Part shown: one piece after another, positions 1-8,380 of the stretch
How positions within the stretch are numbered: position 1 is the stretch's first letter
Layout: each line of letters begins with the position of its first letter
NCBI RefSeq assembly: GCF_040544555.1
Contig: NZ_JBEPKD010000012.1
Span: 1-64,000 of the forward strand
Direction: 5' to 3'
From: Halalkalibacter oceani
GTDB taxonomy: Bacteria > Bacillota > Bacilli > Bacillales > Bacillaceae_D
Length of the DNA stretch: 64,000 nucleotides
The notes under the pieces: generated by a model
What the model was told of the DNA's origin: nothing
Database searches by the model: none
The model's input: the letters and a program-made list of their open reading frames with translations, nothing else
Translations under genes and position numbers: made by a program

Positions 1-95
1 ACCCTTCGTCAGACTTAACTGAAACCGCCGTATACGGATCCGTACGTACGGTGGTGTGAGAGGTCGGGGGTTAGTCGCCCCCTCCTACTCGATTT
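1..95 (+). mobile_element. Group II intron 3' end (domains V and VI)
   Basis: Positions 24-54 fold into the characteristic domain V hairpin: ACCGCCGTA pairs with TACGGTGGT around a TACG/CGTA inner stem. It is followed by GTGAGAGG and a domain VI-like hairpin (GGGGG at 66-70 with CCCCC at 78-82) and the CTACTCGAT 3' end typical of bacterial group II introns. The 5' part, including any reverse transcriptase gene, lies outside the window. The 3' boundary is placed near 92-95 from the usual AT/AY ending and is uncertain by a few bases. It abuts the rarD stop codon on the other strand. Whether the element is complete cannot be told from here. Confidence 0.82.
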
Positions 96-1062
96 AAAGG
101 GCCTGCTTTCCCCGTTCGATCCCTTCTTTTTTCCGGTGCCCATGCCAAAAAGGAAGATAGCGCCCGAGCTTTTGAAAGAACCCGAGACGGGAAGTTGTAA
201 AAATAAACAATCCGATCCAGATGAAAAGAAAAGCGATAAGCTGCAAAAGATGGAACGGCTCCTTGTATAGAAAAATCCCAAGTATCAGCATCAATGTCGG
301 CGCAATATATTGTAGGAAGCCCATAAGCGATAAAGGAATCCGCCTTGCTCCTGTCGCAAACAACAGCAACGGGATCGCCGTGGCAGCTCCGGCGATAATT
401 AACAGCCACGCTGTTGTAGAATCAACAAAGAAGCTTCTACTTTCGGCAAGCTGTTGATGATAAAAGAAAAGAAATCCTAGCGCAAAAGGGGCAGTAATCA
501 ATGTTTCGATCGTTAAGCCAAAAAGCGCCCCAATCTGAACCGTTTTCTTTAATAACCCGTAAATTCCAAATGAACAGGCAAGAATCAGTGAGACCCACGG
601 CACCACCCCGTAAAACAGCGTCAGCATCATCACCCCGATAAAGGCCAGCACGAATGATACGACTTGCCAGCGTGAAATACGCTCCTTCAAAAATAAAATA
701 CCGAGCAGTACGCTTATAAGCGGATTGATATAATAACCGAGACTGGCTTCAATCACGCGGTCATTAGCGACGGCCCAGATATATAAAAACCAGTTGATAC
801 TAATAAAAAAAGCAGCGAACGTGATCCCGAAAGCCGACTTTTTGTTCGAAAAAATCACCTTACACTCTTTCCAAAAAGAGGGGAGCTGTTTTCGCGCAAA
901 TAAAAGAAGAAGCATTAAAACCAATGACCAAATGATCCGATGGGCCAACACTTCCATCGCCGGAATATGCTCCAGCAGCTTCCAATAAAGCGGAAGAATT
1001 CCCCATATCAAATAAGCCGTAATTGTTGCAATGACGCCATTACGGTGAGCATTGTCTTGCAT
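94..1062 (-). CDS. rarD: RarD-type EamA/DMT family transporter
   Basis: This 322-residue polytopic membrane protein has ten hydrophobic segments arranged as two EamA repeats. The N-terminal GVIATITAYLIWGILPLYWK segment is typical of the RarD subgroup of drug/metabolite transporters, which usually run to about 300 residues. The substrate is not known; RarD was named for a chloramphenicol-sensitivity effect in other bacteria. The start at 1062 has a GGAAAGGAT element about 11 bases upstream. The basic C-terminus (HRKKEGIERGKQAL) ends exactly where the group II intron end begins, so the last residues or the stop may have been altered by the insertion. It stands alone, with no obvious operon partner. 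Family assignment is firm, function is not. Confidence 0.88.
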   Translation of the reverse strand: MQDNAHRNGVIATITAYLIWGILPLYWKLLEHIPAMEVLAHRIIWSLVLMLLLLFARKQLPSFWKECKVIFSNKKSAFGITFAAFFISINWFLYIWAVANDRVIEASLGYYINPLISVLLGILFLKERISRWQVVSFVLAFIGVMMLTLFYGVVPWVSLILACSFGIYGLLKKTVQIGALFGLTIETLITAPFALGFLFFYHQQLAESRSFFVDSTTAWLLIIAGAATAIPLLLFATGARRIPLSLMGFLQYIAPTLMLILGIFLYKEPFHLLQLIAFLFIWIGLFIFTTSRLGFFQKLGRYLPFWHGHRKKEGIERGKQAL

Positions 1063-1509
1063 TCTCTCAGATCCTTTCCAAGAATAAAAGGTTTTCGTGA
1101 TAAATCAATTATCCTGAACATTTATTTCGTGTATAGAAACGTTTGAACATGAGTATACACTACTTAACTTAAATTGGCAAAAGGCAGGCTGATATATGCA
1201 GGAGAGCGGGTAGAGGGGACAAAAGCTAAAATGAGAAAGCGGTGAACAAGCGACGGCATCCGGATTTGGAGCACGACGTCGGCCCGCCATCCGACCGGAG
1301 CGGAGCGTTCCACCCCGGACAGCGCAGCCACTGACAAACTTCCTTTTTCGTAACTCGAAGAAGAGTTAATGGCTCCGCGCGTTGCGCGCGTTGCTACAAG
1401 AAACCGACTCGTAGCAAGGCTTTCAAAGTCGGGCAACGGCTACGCTCATTACTAAAAAGCTGCTAAAAAGTGAAAATCGTACTTTTTAGCAGCTTCGGGG
1501 GAAGCGGGC
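1063..1509. other. Intergenic region, 447 bases, no gene
   Basis: I see no credible gene here. The stretch holds the pdxK terminator (1457-1493), a GC-rich part at 1260-1400 with short inverted repeats such as GCGCGTTGCGCGC near 1378-1390, and a GGCTCCGCGCGTTGC motif resembling short intergenic repeats near 30130 and 56370. Reading frames across it have unnatural, low-complexity compositions. Confidence 0.5.
1457..1493 (-). terminator. Terminator downstream of pdxK
   Basis: AAGCTGCTAAAAAGT and its exact reverse complement flank a 9-base loop, giving a perfect 15-bp stem just past the pdxK stop codon. The A/T-rich inner arms limit certainty about termination, but position and symmetry fit. 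Confidence 0.7.
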
Positions 1510-2319
1510 TTATTTTTTTTGGCGGTAGGCGCCATGATCAGTAGGCCCGACGTATTGATTGAGGCGGAATGAATGCTTGATCGCCGCTGTAATAAATTGT
1601 TTTGCAGTTTGCAGAGCTTCCTCAACTGGACGGCCTTTAGCGAGCTCTGCTGCAATCGCGGCAGAGTAGGTGCAGCCGGCGCCGTGCGTATAGCTCGTGA
1701 CGATTGTTTCAGATTCTAATAAGGTAAAATCTTTCCCGTCGTACAGGACATCAACTGCGCGGTCTAATCCGATCTTGCTGCCGCCTTTTACAATGACATA
1801 TTTTGCGCCAAGTTCATGGATTTTTGCTGCGGCAGTCTTCATGTCATCAAGCGATGTAATCGGTCCGTGGCCGCTTAATTGAGCCGCTTCAAACAAGTTT
1901 GGCGTAACAACAAAGGCCTTTGGCACAAGCACATCGCGCAGGCAGGCGTCGGTTTCAGGGTTAAGCGCCTCATCCGCGCCTTTGCACACCATAACAGGAT
2001 CGACGACGAGCTGCTTTAGCTGATATTGCTCCACTTTTCGCGCGACGAGTTCAATGATCTCGATCGAACCGAGCATCCCCGTTTTGACAGCATCTGTACC
2101 AATGCCTGCAAGAACGGTTTCAAGCTGTTTCTCCAAAGTGTGTACCGGCTGTGGGAAGACCTCGTGAAACCAGTCACGGTGAGGATCTTGGGCGACAATT
2201 GTGGTCAAAGCGCTCATCCCGTAAACGCCTAATTCCTGAAATGTTTTTAAGTCGGCCTGCAGTCCGGCACCGCCGCTCGTATCTGAACCGGCGATTGTTA
2301 ATGCTTTCGGCATTGCCAT
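1510..2319 (-). CDS. pdxK: Pyridoxine/pyridoxal kinase (PdxK, ThiD-like fold)
   Basis: This ribokinase-fold enzyme of 269 residues is close to the B. subtilis protein once called ThiD (YwdB) and later shown to be a pyridoxine kinase in vitamin B6 salvage. It has the N-terminal ALTIAGSDTSGGAGLQADLK substrate-binding motif, VVDPVMVCKG in the middle, and THGAGCT near the C-terminus, holding the catalytic cysteine of this subgroup. Three ATG codons compete. I chose 2319 because AGAAGAGGGG ends 9 bases upstream; ATGs at 2328 and 2343 sit on or before this site. In B. subtilis the gene lies near ung, as here, but about 12 kb of catabolic genes now separate them. An HMP-P kinase role cannot be excluded from sequence alone. 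Confidence 0.88.
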   Translation of the reverse strand: MAMPKALTIAGSDTSGGAGLQADLKTFQELGVYGMSALTTIVAQDPHRDWFHEVFPQPVHTLEKQLETVLAGIGTDAVKTGMLGSIEIIELVARKVEQYQLKQLVVDPVMVCKGADEALNPETDACLRDVLVPKAFVVTPNLFEAAQLSGHGPITSLDDMKTAAAKIHELGAKYVIVKGGSKIGLDRAVDVLYDGKDFTLLESETIVTSYTHGAGCTYSAAIAAELAKGRPVEEALQTAKQFITAAIKHSFRLNQYVGPTDHGAYRQKK

Positions 2320-2525
2320 GATGTTCATCCCCTCTTCTTTCATGATTTCTTTATTATACTAAAAGAACCCGCCATATTAAAGTAAGCGGCGATCCGGCAA
2401 TGGATGAAACAAATTTCCTAGATCTAAAAGTAGATTTTTATCATCTATATAGTGGAAAAATAGAGTATAATGATCTAGAAATATATAACAAAATAGAAAA
2501 TGATAAAAAGAGAGAAGGAGGAAAC

Positions 2526-4208
2526 ATGTTGCGGGGAATTCGTGGGAGAATTTTACTTGGGTTTTTATTTGTTGTGATTTTAATGATCGGCTATGCCGGA
2601 TACAGTATTTGGAACGTGCAGCAAACGAACCAGGAAATTGCACAGCTGCAGGAGGAAGAAGTACCGCTTCTTATGACAATGGAACGAATGGCATTTAATG
2701 TCGCCAATCGTCTGGCCTTGTCGAGAGGGTATTTGCTGATGGGGAATGCTCAATATGTAGAGGAGTTCCAACAGCTGACGGATGAAAGTCGCGAGCTGGA
2801 AGAATGGCTGCTGCAAAATACCGAGGATGAAGTTCTTCATCATCTCGTCAGTAAAACGAGGGAATGGCAAACGATTATGGTTGATGAGGTTTTTCCGGCT
2901 CAGCAAAATGGAGACGAGGACGAGGCGATGCTGATACTGTTGTCGAGAGGAACTTCCCCGGCGCAACAGCTGATGCGTTCGTTTCAGGAACAGTCTGAAT
3001 TAAATCGGGATGCCTTGGCGACGAAATTGAATGAAATCAATTCCAAAGGGTCACAGCTGCAAATGACGACCATTTGGATTTCTATAGCTGTGACAGTGCT
3101 GAGCATTATGAGCGGGCTTCTTATCGCGAGCATGATTGTCCGGCCGATTAACGTTCTACTCGGTCGCGTCAACATTATTGCCAGCGGCGATTTAACAGGC
3201 GAGGAAATTCCGGTAAAGAAAAAGGATGAAATCGGTCAATTGACGATGGCGTTCAACAGTATGCGTGACAATTTACGCGATCTTTTAAGTAAAACGACGA
3301 ATATGTCCGAACAGGTTGCGGCCACGGCTGAACAATTGTCGGCCAGTTCTCAGGAGACATCGGCTGCGACAAATCAAATTGCCGTGACGATCCAGGAAGT
3401 CTCTTCTGCCTCTGAGCAAACGCTTCAGCGCTCGCAGGAAAGCACGCAATCAGCGCTGAAGGTAAACGAAGGTGTTGAGATGATTACAGAAGCGACGACA
3501 GGAGTCAGTACATTGGCCGAAGAAGCTTCGCGGGAAGCAAAAGAGGGAGAGGCTTCCATTAGCCGGGCCGTCAGTCAGATTAGCACAATCCGGGAAACGG
3601 TCAGCCAGTCAGCTGACTTCATTCAACAACTGGGTGAGCGGTCACATGAGATAGGAAATATACTCGAATTGATCACGTCGATCTCTGAACAGACGAATCT
3701 GCTCGCTTTAAATGCCGCAATTGAAGCTGCACGGGCAGGTGAACATGGAAAAGGGTTTGCTGTGGTGGCGGATGAGGTACGTAAATTAGCCGAGGAATCA
3801 AGAGCGTCAGCAGAAAAGATTTCGACGATGATTCTTCTCATTCAGGAGGATACGGAACGGGCTGTTGAAGAAATGAATCGCGGTACGGAAGAAGTCGAAG
3901 TCGGGACAAAAGTCGTTCATGAGGTAGGGGAATCCTTTACCCGGATTTCAGATGCCGTTGAACGAGTATCGAAAGAAATGTCTCACGTCACGACAGCGAC
4001 AGAGCAGATTTCGCTGCACACGAATCGTCTGAATGAAGCACTGTCAGAAATGGAAGCGGCATCAGAACAAAATGCCGACGCCTCCCAGGGAGTTGCTGCC
4101 AGCACTGAGGAGCAATTGGCTTCAATGGAGGAAATCGCCAGCTCGGCAGAGGCGCTGAATCATTTATCAACAGAGCTGCAGGAAGAGGTTAGCAAATTTA
4201 AAATATAA
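2526..4208 (+). CDS. Methyl-accepting chemotaxis protein
   Basis: This 560-residue chemoreceptor has one membrane segment near the N-terminus (about 8-28), an extracellular four-helix-bundle-like sensor of about 150 residues, a second membrane segment near 188-208 (SIAVTVLSIMSGLLIASMIV), a HAMP domain, and a long coiled-coil signalling domain. The latter carries the hairpin-tip motif LALNAAIEAARAGEHGKGFAVVADEVRKLAEESR, read here as three adjacent blocks. The ATG at 2526 follows AGGAGG by 5 bases; an in-frame upstream ATG at 2400 has no such site and would add a charged tail before the membrane anchor. A terminator follows directly, so it is monocistronic. It precedes the first TRAP operon, so sensing a related organic acid is possible but only an inference. 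Confidence 0.93.
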   Translation: MLRGIRGRILLGFLFVVILMIGYAGYSIWNVQQTNQEIAQLQEEEVPLLMTMERMAFNVANRLALSRGYLLMGNAQYVEEFQQLTDESRELEEWLLQNTEDEVLHHLVSKTREWQTIMVDEVFPAQQNGDEDEAMLILLSRGTSPAQQLMRSFQEQSELNRDALATKLNEINSKGSQLQMTTIWISIAVTVLSIMSGLLIASMIVRPINVLLGRVNIIASGDLTGEEIPVKKKDEIGQLTMAFNSMRDNLRDLLSKTTNMSEQVAATAEQLSASSQETSAATNQIAVTIQEVSSASEQTLQRSQESTQSALKVNEGVEMITEATTGVSTLAEEASREAKEGEASISRAVSQISTIRETVSQSADFIQQLGERSHEIGNILELITSISEQTNLLALNAAIEAARAGEHGKGFAVVADEVRKLAEESRASAEKISTMILLIQEDTERAVEEMNRGTEEVEVGTKVVHEVGESFTRISDAVERVSKEMSHVTTATEQISLHTNRLNEALSEMEAASEQNADASQGVAASTEEQLASMEEIASSAEALNHLSTELQEEVSKFKI

Positions 4209-4225
4209 TAAAGAGAGAAAAGAAC

Positions 4226-4272
4226 AGGATGCGAAAAAGGAGAGCAGAATGCCCCTTTCGCATCCTATTTTC
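4226..4272 (+). terminator. Terminator after the chemoreceptor gene
   Basis: AGGATGCGAAA (4226-4236) pairs perfectly with TTTCGCATCCT (4256-4266), followed by ATTTTC. It separates the chemoreceptor from the TRAP operon promoter. Confidence 0.8.
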
Positions 4273-4356
4273 AATAAATTAAAAAATTCCGAGTTTTCGA
4301 AATAAAAAATATTTTTTATTTTAACAGCTCTATTGACAAAAAATTCGAAAACAATG

Positions 4357-4385
4357 TTGACATTTGAAAGTGCTTTCAATAACAT
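4357..4385 (+). promoter_or_regulatory. Sigma-A promoter with embedded cre site, TRAP operon 1
   Basis: A consensus -35 TTGACA (4357-4362), a 17-base spacer and TAACAT (4380-4385) form a good housekeeping promoter. The spacer contains TTGAAAGTGCTTTCA (4364-4378), which matches the CcpA-binding consensus WTGNAANCGNWWNCA at all but one fixed position and is palindromic. A cre between -35 and -10 should mean repression by preferred carbon sources. A second TTGACA lies at 4333. Confidence 0.78.
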
Positions 4386-4495
4386 AATAATTATAAAAGA
4401 ATAATTAGAAACATTGAACCATATAAATGAAACTTTGTTTTGTAATATAAAACAAATCAGCTTTTTGAAAAAATGTAAAAAGTAAGGGGGATATT

Positions 4496-5008
4496 ATGCA
4501 AAAGTTACTGCGGATTTTAAATGGCATTTTGACAGCAACAATTACCATTTTTCTCACGTCAATGGTGTTTCTCGTGTTTATGAATGTAGTGCTCCGATAT
4601 GTATTTGAATCAGGCATTACATGGTCTGAGGAAATGGCGCGGTATTTGTTTGTATGGATTGTGTTCTTAGGTGCGATTGCCGCATTTAAGGATCGCTCTC
4701 ATTTGGGTGTTGATATAGTAATAGGTTCATTGCCTCCGAAAGCGCAAAAAGCCCTTTATATGTTTAACCAAATCGTCATTATCGGTTTGATGGGTATTGT
4801 GATTAACGGTGGCGTGAAGATGATACAAGTAAACAGTAACAGCTACGGGCCGGCGACCGGAATTCCTCTATCTGTGCTCTTTGTCGCCGCCACGTTGGCA
4901 GCAGTGGTAATTATTTTAATGAGTCTCATCCAAACGTTCCAATATGTAGTAAAGAATAAAAATTTACCGTCCTGGGCTAAAGCGAGAGAGGAGGAGAAAC
5001 CGTTATGA
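4496..5008 (+). CDS. TRAP transporter small permease, DctQ type (system 1)
   Basis: This 170-residue membrane protein has four hydrophobic segments and the DctQ pattern NVVLRYVFESGITWSEEMARYLFVWIVFLG near residues 31-60 (motif given in pieces: LRYVF, TWSEE, RYLFVW). With the large permease it forms the membrane part of a TRAP transporter, a secondary transporter driven by an ion gradient that takes its ligand from an extracellular binding protein. The ATG follows AAGGGGG. Its stop codon overlaps the DctM start by four bases (ATGA), so the two are translationally coupled. Expression should come from the cre-containing promoter about 110 bases upstream. Confidence 0.92.
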   Translation: MQKLLRILNGILTATITIFLTSMVFLVFMNVVLRYVFESGITWSEEMARYLFVWIVFLGAIAAFKDRSHLGVDIVIGSLPPKAQKALYMFNQIVIIGLMGIVINGGVKMIQVNSNSYGPATGIPLSVLFVAATLAAVVIILMSLIQTFQYVVKNKNLPSWAKAREEEKPL

Positions 5009-6285
5009 TTTGGGTGTTTTTAGGCGTATTATTTTTCTTCCTCTTCCTAGGGTTGCCTGTTGTTTTTTCAATGCTTATGAGTGCGGTTGCCATGATGCTT
5101 GTCATGGGGATTTTTGATTCTCAGGTCGTAGCGCAACAGCTCGTAAATGGAGCGAACAGCTTCCCGTTGATGGCGATTCCATTCTTTATTCTTGCTGGTG
5201 AAATTATGAACGCCGGTGGTATTTCAAAACGAGTCGTTCATTTCGCGACAACACTTGTCGGACATATCCGCGGTGGTCTCGGGTATGTAACGATCCTGGC
5301 GGGTGTGATGTTTGCCGGGTTATCAGGTTCAGCGGTAGCTGATACAGCCGCGCTTGGGGCGATTTTGATCCCGATGATGGTTGCCCGCGGTTACAATGTC
5401 AACCGGGCATCAGGACTTGTCGCATCCTCGGGGATTATCGCGCCGATCATCCCGCCGAGTATTCCTCTAATCATGTTTGGTGTTATTGGTGGCGTTTCCA
5501 TTACCCAATTATTTATGGGCGGGATCGTACCGGGTATTTTATTTGCTGTAGGGCTGATGGTCGCCTGGTACTTTGTCGCCAAGCGTGGAAACTATGAAAC
5601 GATGGAAAAAGCGACCGCTAAAGAAAGATTGAGAGCTTTTGGTCAGGCGATCTGGGCGCTATTCTTACCTTTTATCATTATCGTCGGTTTAAGGGGCGGG
5701 ATTTTCACGCCAACTGAGGCAGCCGTTATTGCCTGTGTGTATGCGCTTTTAATCAGCTTGACTGTATATCGCGGAGATTTGAAAATCAGACAGCTTCCTG
5801 AGGTACTCGTTGCTTCGGCGAAAACAACTGGTGTTGTTATGTTCCTCGCCGCCGCCGCAATTGTGACATCATGGGTCATTACCGTCGCTCAAGTGCCGGC
5901 TGAGCTGGCGACGATGCTGAGCGGTATTACAGAAAGTCCACTAGTGCTGCTGCTTATCTTAATGGTGTTCTTGCTGTTAGTCGGAGTGGTCATGGATATG
6001 ACACCAGCAATTCTTATCTTCACTCCGGTCTTGTTGCCTGTCGTTACGGCAGCGGGGATTGATCCGGTATACTTCGGGATTTTAATGATTATTAACCTTT
6101 GTATCGGCTTAATCACTCCGCCGGTCGGAACGGTGCTTTATGTTGCGTGCGGGATTAGCCGCATTAGTATTATTGACATTACGAAAGGAATCTGGCCTTT
6201 CCTGCTTGTCCAGATCCTGGTGTTATTCCTGCTAGTCCTGTTCCCGCAAATCGTTCTCGTTCCGCTGGAATGGCTCACGAAGTAG
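5005..6285 (+). CDS. TRAP transporter large permease, DctM type (system 1)
   Basis: This 426-residue protein has about twelve hydrophobic segments. It carries the DctM hallmarks: LMAIPFFILAGEIMNAGGIS, the GLSGSAVADTAALGAILIPMM block and the IIAPIIPPSIPLIMFG block (near residues 150-165), with a mirrored ILIFTPVLLPVV and LITPPVGTVLYV in the C-terminal half. It is the ion-coupled transport subunit in the cell membrane. It overlaps dctQ by four bases and is followed by a stem-loop and then the binding-protein gene, an inverted order (Q-M-P) compared with system 2 (P-Q-M). The substrate cannot be read from the sequence; the neighbouring enolase-superfamily enzymes suggest a sugar acid or related hydroxy acid. 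Confidence 0.94.
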   Translation: MIWVFLGVLFFFLFLGLPVVFSMLMSAVAMMLVMGIFDSQVVAQQLVNGANSFPLMAIPFFILAGEIMNAGGISKRVVHFATTLVGHIRGGLGYVTILAGVMFAGLSGSAVADTAALGAILIPMMVARGYNVNRASGLVASSGIIAPIIPPSIPLIMFGVIGGVSITQLFMGGIVPGILFAVGLMVAWYFVAKRGNYETMEKATAKERLRAFGQAIWALFLPFIIIVGLRGGIFTPTEAAVIACVYALLISLTVYRGDLKIRQLPEVLVASAKTTGVVMFLAAAAIVTSWVITVAQVPAELATMLSGITESPLVLLLILMVFLLLVGVVMDMTPAILIFTPVLLPVVTAAGIDPVYFGILMIINLCIGLITPPVGTVLYVACGISRISIIDITKGIWPFLLVQILVLFLLVLFPQIVLVPLEWLTK

Positions 6286-6303
6286 TGTGACGTTTCACCG
6301 AGG

Positions 6304-6339
6304 TGTCTCAAAAGATCGGCTAAACAGCCTTTTGAGACA
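6304..6339 (+). terminator. Intercistronic stem-loop between dctM and dctP (system 1)
   Basis: TGTCTCAAAAG (6304-6314) and CTTTTGAGACA (6329-6339) form a perfect 11-bp stem without a strong T-run. More likely a partial terminator or mRNA-stability element than a full stop. Confidence 0.6.
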
Positions 6340-6424
6340 ACCCTCACGAGGAAAGTTACTTTTTGTTTAGAAGGTTAGTAAGCCAATGGCTGCTATAGAT
6401 AATACATTTAAGGAGGAGACAAAG

Positions 6425-7492
6425 ATGAAAAAGAGTCAATTACTGAACCGTTTTTTAGGAATAACGATGGCAAGTGTCCTTTTCCTCACTGCTTGTGGTG
6501 GTGGAGACGAGGCATCCACTGATGGCGGTGGAGAGGCAAATGGCGGAGGCGAAGGAGCTGCGACTGAAGAGTCACATACGATTAAAATCGCTCACTACTT
6601 CGCAGAAGACCACCCGCAAAATATCGCCTTAAAAGAAGTATTTAAGCCAACGGTTGAAGAAAACTCAGGCGGCAGCCTAACAGTTGAAATTTATCCGAAC
6701 AGTCAGCTTGGTGCAGAGCAGGAGTTCTATGATGGGGTCCGTAACGGGACAATCGAAATGGGGATTCCTGGTATGATCATGCAGTCCTCAGTCGAAAAGC
6801 TTGCAGTCGGAGAATGGCCATTCCTATTTGAAGATTACGAGCACGTGAAAAACGTATTAAACGGACCAATTGGTGATGAACTAATGGCTGATCTTGAAGA
6901 AATCCATGGGGTGAAGCCTTTAGCCTGGAGTGCAAACGGTTTCAGAATGGTGTCGAGCGATAAGCTGATTGATAGCATGGATGACTTCAGCGGCTTCCGG
7001 ATGCGTACACCAAACATTCCAAACTACATTGAAATGTGGGAATTGCTTGGAACAAATGTAACTCCGCTTGCTATTTCTGAGGTGTTCACCGGACTTGAGC
7101 AAGGCGTTATTAATGGCCAGGAAAACCCTGTCGCTACAGTGCGTGCATCAGGCTGGTATGAGGTACAGTCGAATGTCCTTGAATCAAACCATATGTTCAG
7201 CCCGAACCTTTATATCATCAACTCTAATTTCTGGAACTCTCTAAGCCCGGAACAACAGCAGGTGATCCAGGATGCATCGCTCGAGTCAGCGGCGTATGAA
7301 TTTGAATTAATGGAAAACAGCTATGAAGAAGACCGTGCGTATTTAGAGGAGCACGGTGTCGAATTCACGACTCCGTCTGATGAATTCAGACAGCAAATGA
7401 TCGACGCTGTTCAGCCAATGTATGATTCATTCTTCGAACAGTATGACTGGGCAGAAGACATTGTCGAGAGAATTCAAGCAGAAGCCCAATAA
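6425..7492 (+). CDS. TRAP transporter substrate-binding lipoprotein, DctP type (system 1)
   Basis: This 355-residue lipoprotein has a signal peptide ending in the lipobox LTAC-G near residue 23 and a Gly/Asp/Glu-rich linker before the binding domain. The DctP fold is shown by HTIKIAHYFAEDHPQN, NSQLGAEQEFYDGVRNGTIEMG, and the ligand-anchoring region with Arg in FRMRTPNIPNY (in this family an Arg commonly binds the substrate carboxylate), then GLEQGVINGQENP. It would be anchored outside the membrane and deliver an organic acid to the DctQM pair upstream. The ATG at 6425 has AAGGAGGAG six bases before it; a longer in-frame start at 6386 would disrupt the signal peptide. A terminator follows. Confidence 0.93.
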   Translation: MKKSQLLNRFLGITMASVLFLTACGGGDEASTDGGGEANGGGEGAATEESHTIKIAHYFAEDHPQNIALKEVFKPTVEENSGGSLTVEIYPNSQLGAEQEFYDGVRNGTIEMGIPGMIMQSSVEKLAVGEWPFLFEDYEHVKNVLNGPIGDELMADLEEIHGVKPLAWSANGFRMVSSDKLIDSMDDFSGFRMRTPNIPNYIEMWELLGTNVTPLAISEVFTGLEQGVINGQENPVATVRASGWYEVQSNVLESNHMFSPNLYIINSNFWNSLSPEQQQVIQDASLESAAYEFELMENSYEEDRAYLEEHGVEFTTPSDEFRQQMIDAVQPMYDSFFEQYDWAEDIVERIQAEAQ

Positions 7493-7507
7493 TTAAATAT
7501 GACAGAG

Positions 7508-7546
7508 TAGGAGATGCCTGGAGGGGTATCTCCTATTTATTTTTGT
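7508..7546 (+). terminator. Terminator after TRAP operon 1
   Basis: TAGGAGAT (7508-7515) pairs with ATCTCCTA (7528-7535), followed by TTTATTTTTGT. Confidence 0.72.
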
Positions 7547-7615
7547 AAAGGATTATAGATTTTAATTTTAAATATTCATAAAAATAAAAATATATTGATG
7601 ATTTTATAAAATATA

Positions 7616-7634
7616 GTATACAATTTCTGTATAC
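7616..7634 (+). promoter_or_regulatory. Candidate GntR-family operator upstream of the regulator gene
   Basis: GTATAC (7616-7621) is repeated as GTATAC (7629-7634) seven bases later, giving an inverted repeat with TGTATACA-like arms, the style of site bound by FadR-subfamily GntR regulators. It lies about 30 bases before the start codon of such a regulator, so autoregulation is likely. No binding evidence exists here. Confidence 0.5.
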
Positions 7635-7665
7635 ACATTTGAATACTACGTAAGGAGGTGAAAAA

Positions 7666-8361
7666 TTGAAAAAAACTAACACAAAAGCAGAAGTTGTTTA
7701 TCATCGGTTAAAACAAAAGATTATTTCATTCAAGTTGCTCCCTGGGGAAATGATAAATGAAAACAGAGTAGCTGAATTATTCAATGTTAGCAGAACACCA
7801 GTTAGAGAGGCATTAAGACAACTAACGAATGAAGGTTTTTTATTAGAGAAAGCAGGAAAACTCTATGTGTATGAATTGAGTGTACAAGATATTATGGAAA
7901 TTTTTGAGGTTAGAGAGGCACTTGAGCGTAAGGCGATACAGTTATTAAATAAGGAATGCCTGCACATGCTCGTAAAGAAACTTAAGGACAAAAATAAAAG
8001 AATGCATCAGCTTCTCATTGAGGAAGACTACGAAGGATTCTTTGAGGCTGATGATCATTTTCATAAGTTAATTGTAAATAACTGTGAAAACAACAAAATA
8101 ACAGAGATCCTGCACAAATTTAATGTTCAAGTCGGAAGGGTCAGATATTTGACCATTCTTAGTGAACATAGAATGAAAAGCACGATTGATGAGCATGTAG
8201 CTGTTATCGACGCAATAGAAAAAGAGGATCTAAACAAAGCAGCAATAGCTATGAGTAAACATATTCATGCCGTGCAAAAAACGATTCGACAATTTAGTAA
8301 CTTAACAACATTGCTCCATTCTGGATTAGAAGGAATTTTGACAGTGAAAAAAATACCATGA
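7666..8361 (+). CDS. GntR/FadR-family transcriptional regulator
   Basis: This 231-residue regulator has an N-terminal winged helix-turn-helix (IISFKLLPGEMINENRVAELFNVSRTPVREAL, in part at residues 17-48) containing the family signature VSRTPVREALRQL. A C-terminal all-helical FCD ligand-binding domain has the metal-coordinating pattern D-x3-H (DDHFHKL near 124-130), a later His (EHVAVIDAI) and a third (KHIHAV). FCD domains commonly bind organic acids with a metal ion. The start is TTG at 7666, supported by AAGGAGGTG six bases upstream. It sits between TRAP operon 1 and an enolase-superfamily gene 19 bases downstream, so it probably controls this catabolic island. Confidence 0.92.
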   Translation: MKKTNTKAEVVYHRLKQKIISFKLLPGEMINENRVAELFNVSRTPVREALRQLTNEGFLLEKAGKLYVYELSVQDIMEIFEVREALERKAIQLLNKECLHMLVKKLKDKNKRMHQLLIEEDYEGFFEADDHFHKLIVNNCENNKITEILHKFNVQVGRVRYLTILSEHRMKSTIDEHVAVIDAIEKEDLNKAAIAMSKHIHAVQKTIRQFSNLTTLLHSGLEGILTVKKIP

Positions 8362-8380
8362 TCATTAGAGGTGGAAACAA

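Noticed and set aside
1164..1436. Open frame on the minus strand in the rarD-pdxK gap
   Set aside because: Composition is non-protein-like, there is no ribosome-binding site, and it runs over GC-rich inverted repeats and toward a terminator.
2466..2471. TATAAT as the chemoreceptor promoter, or a sigma-D promoter near 2425
   Set aside because: No acceptable -35 at the right distance, and the sigma-D-like TAAA lacks a good GCCGATAT partner.
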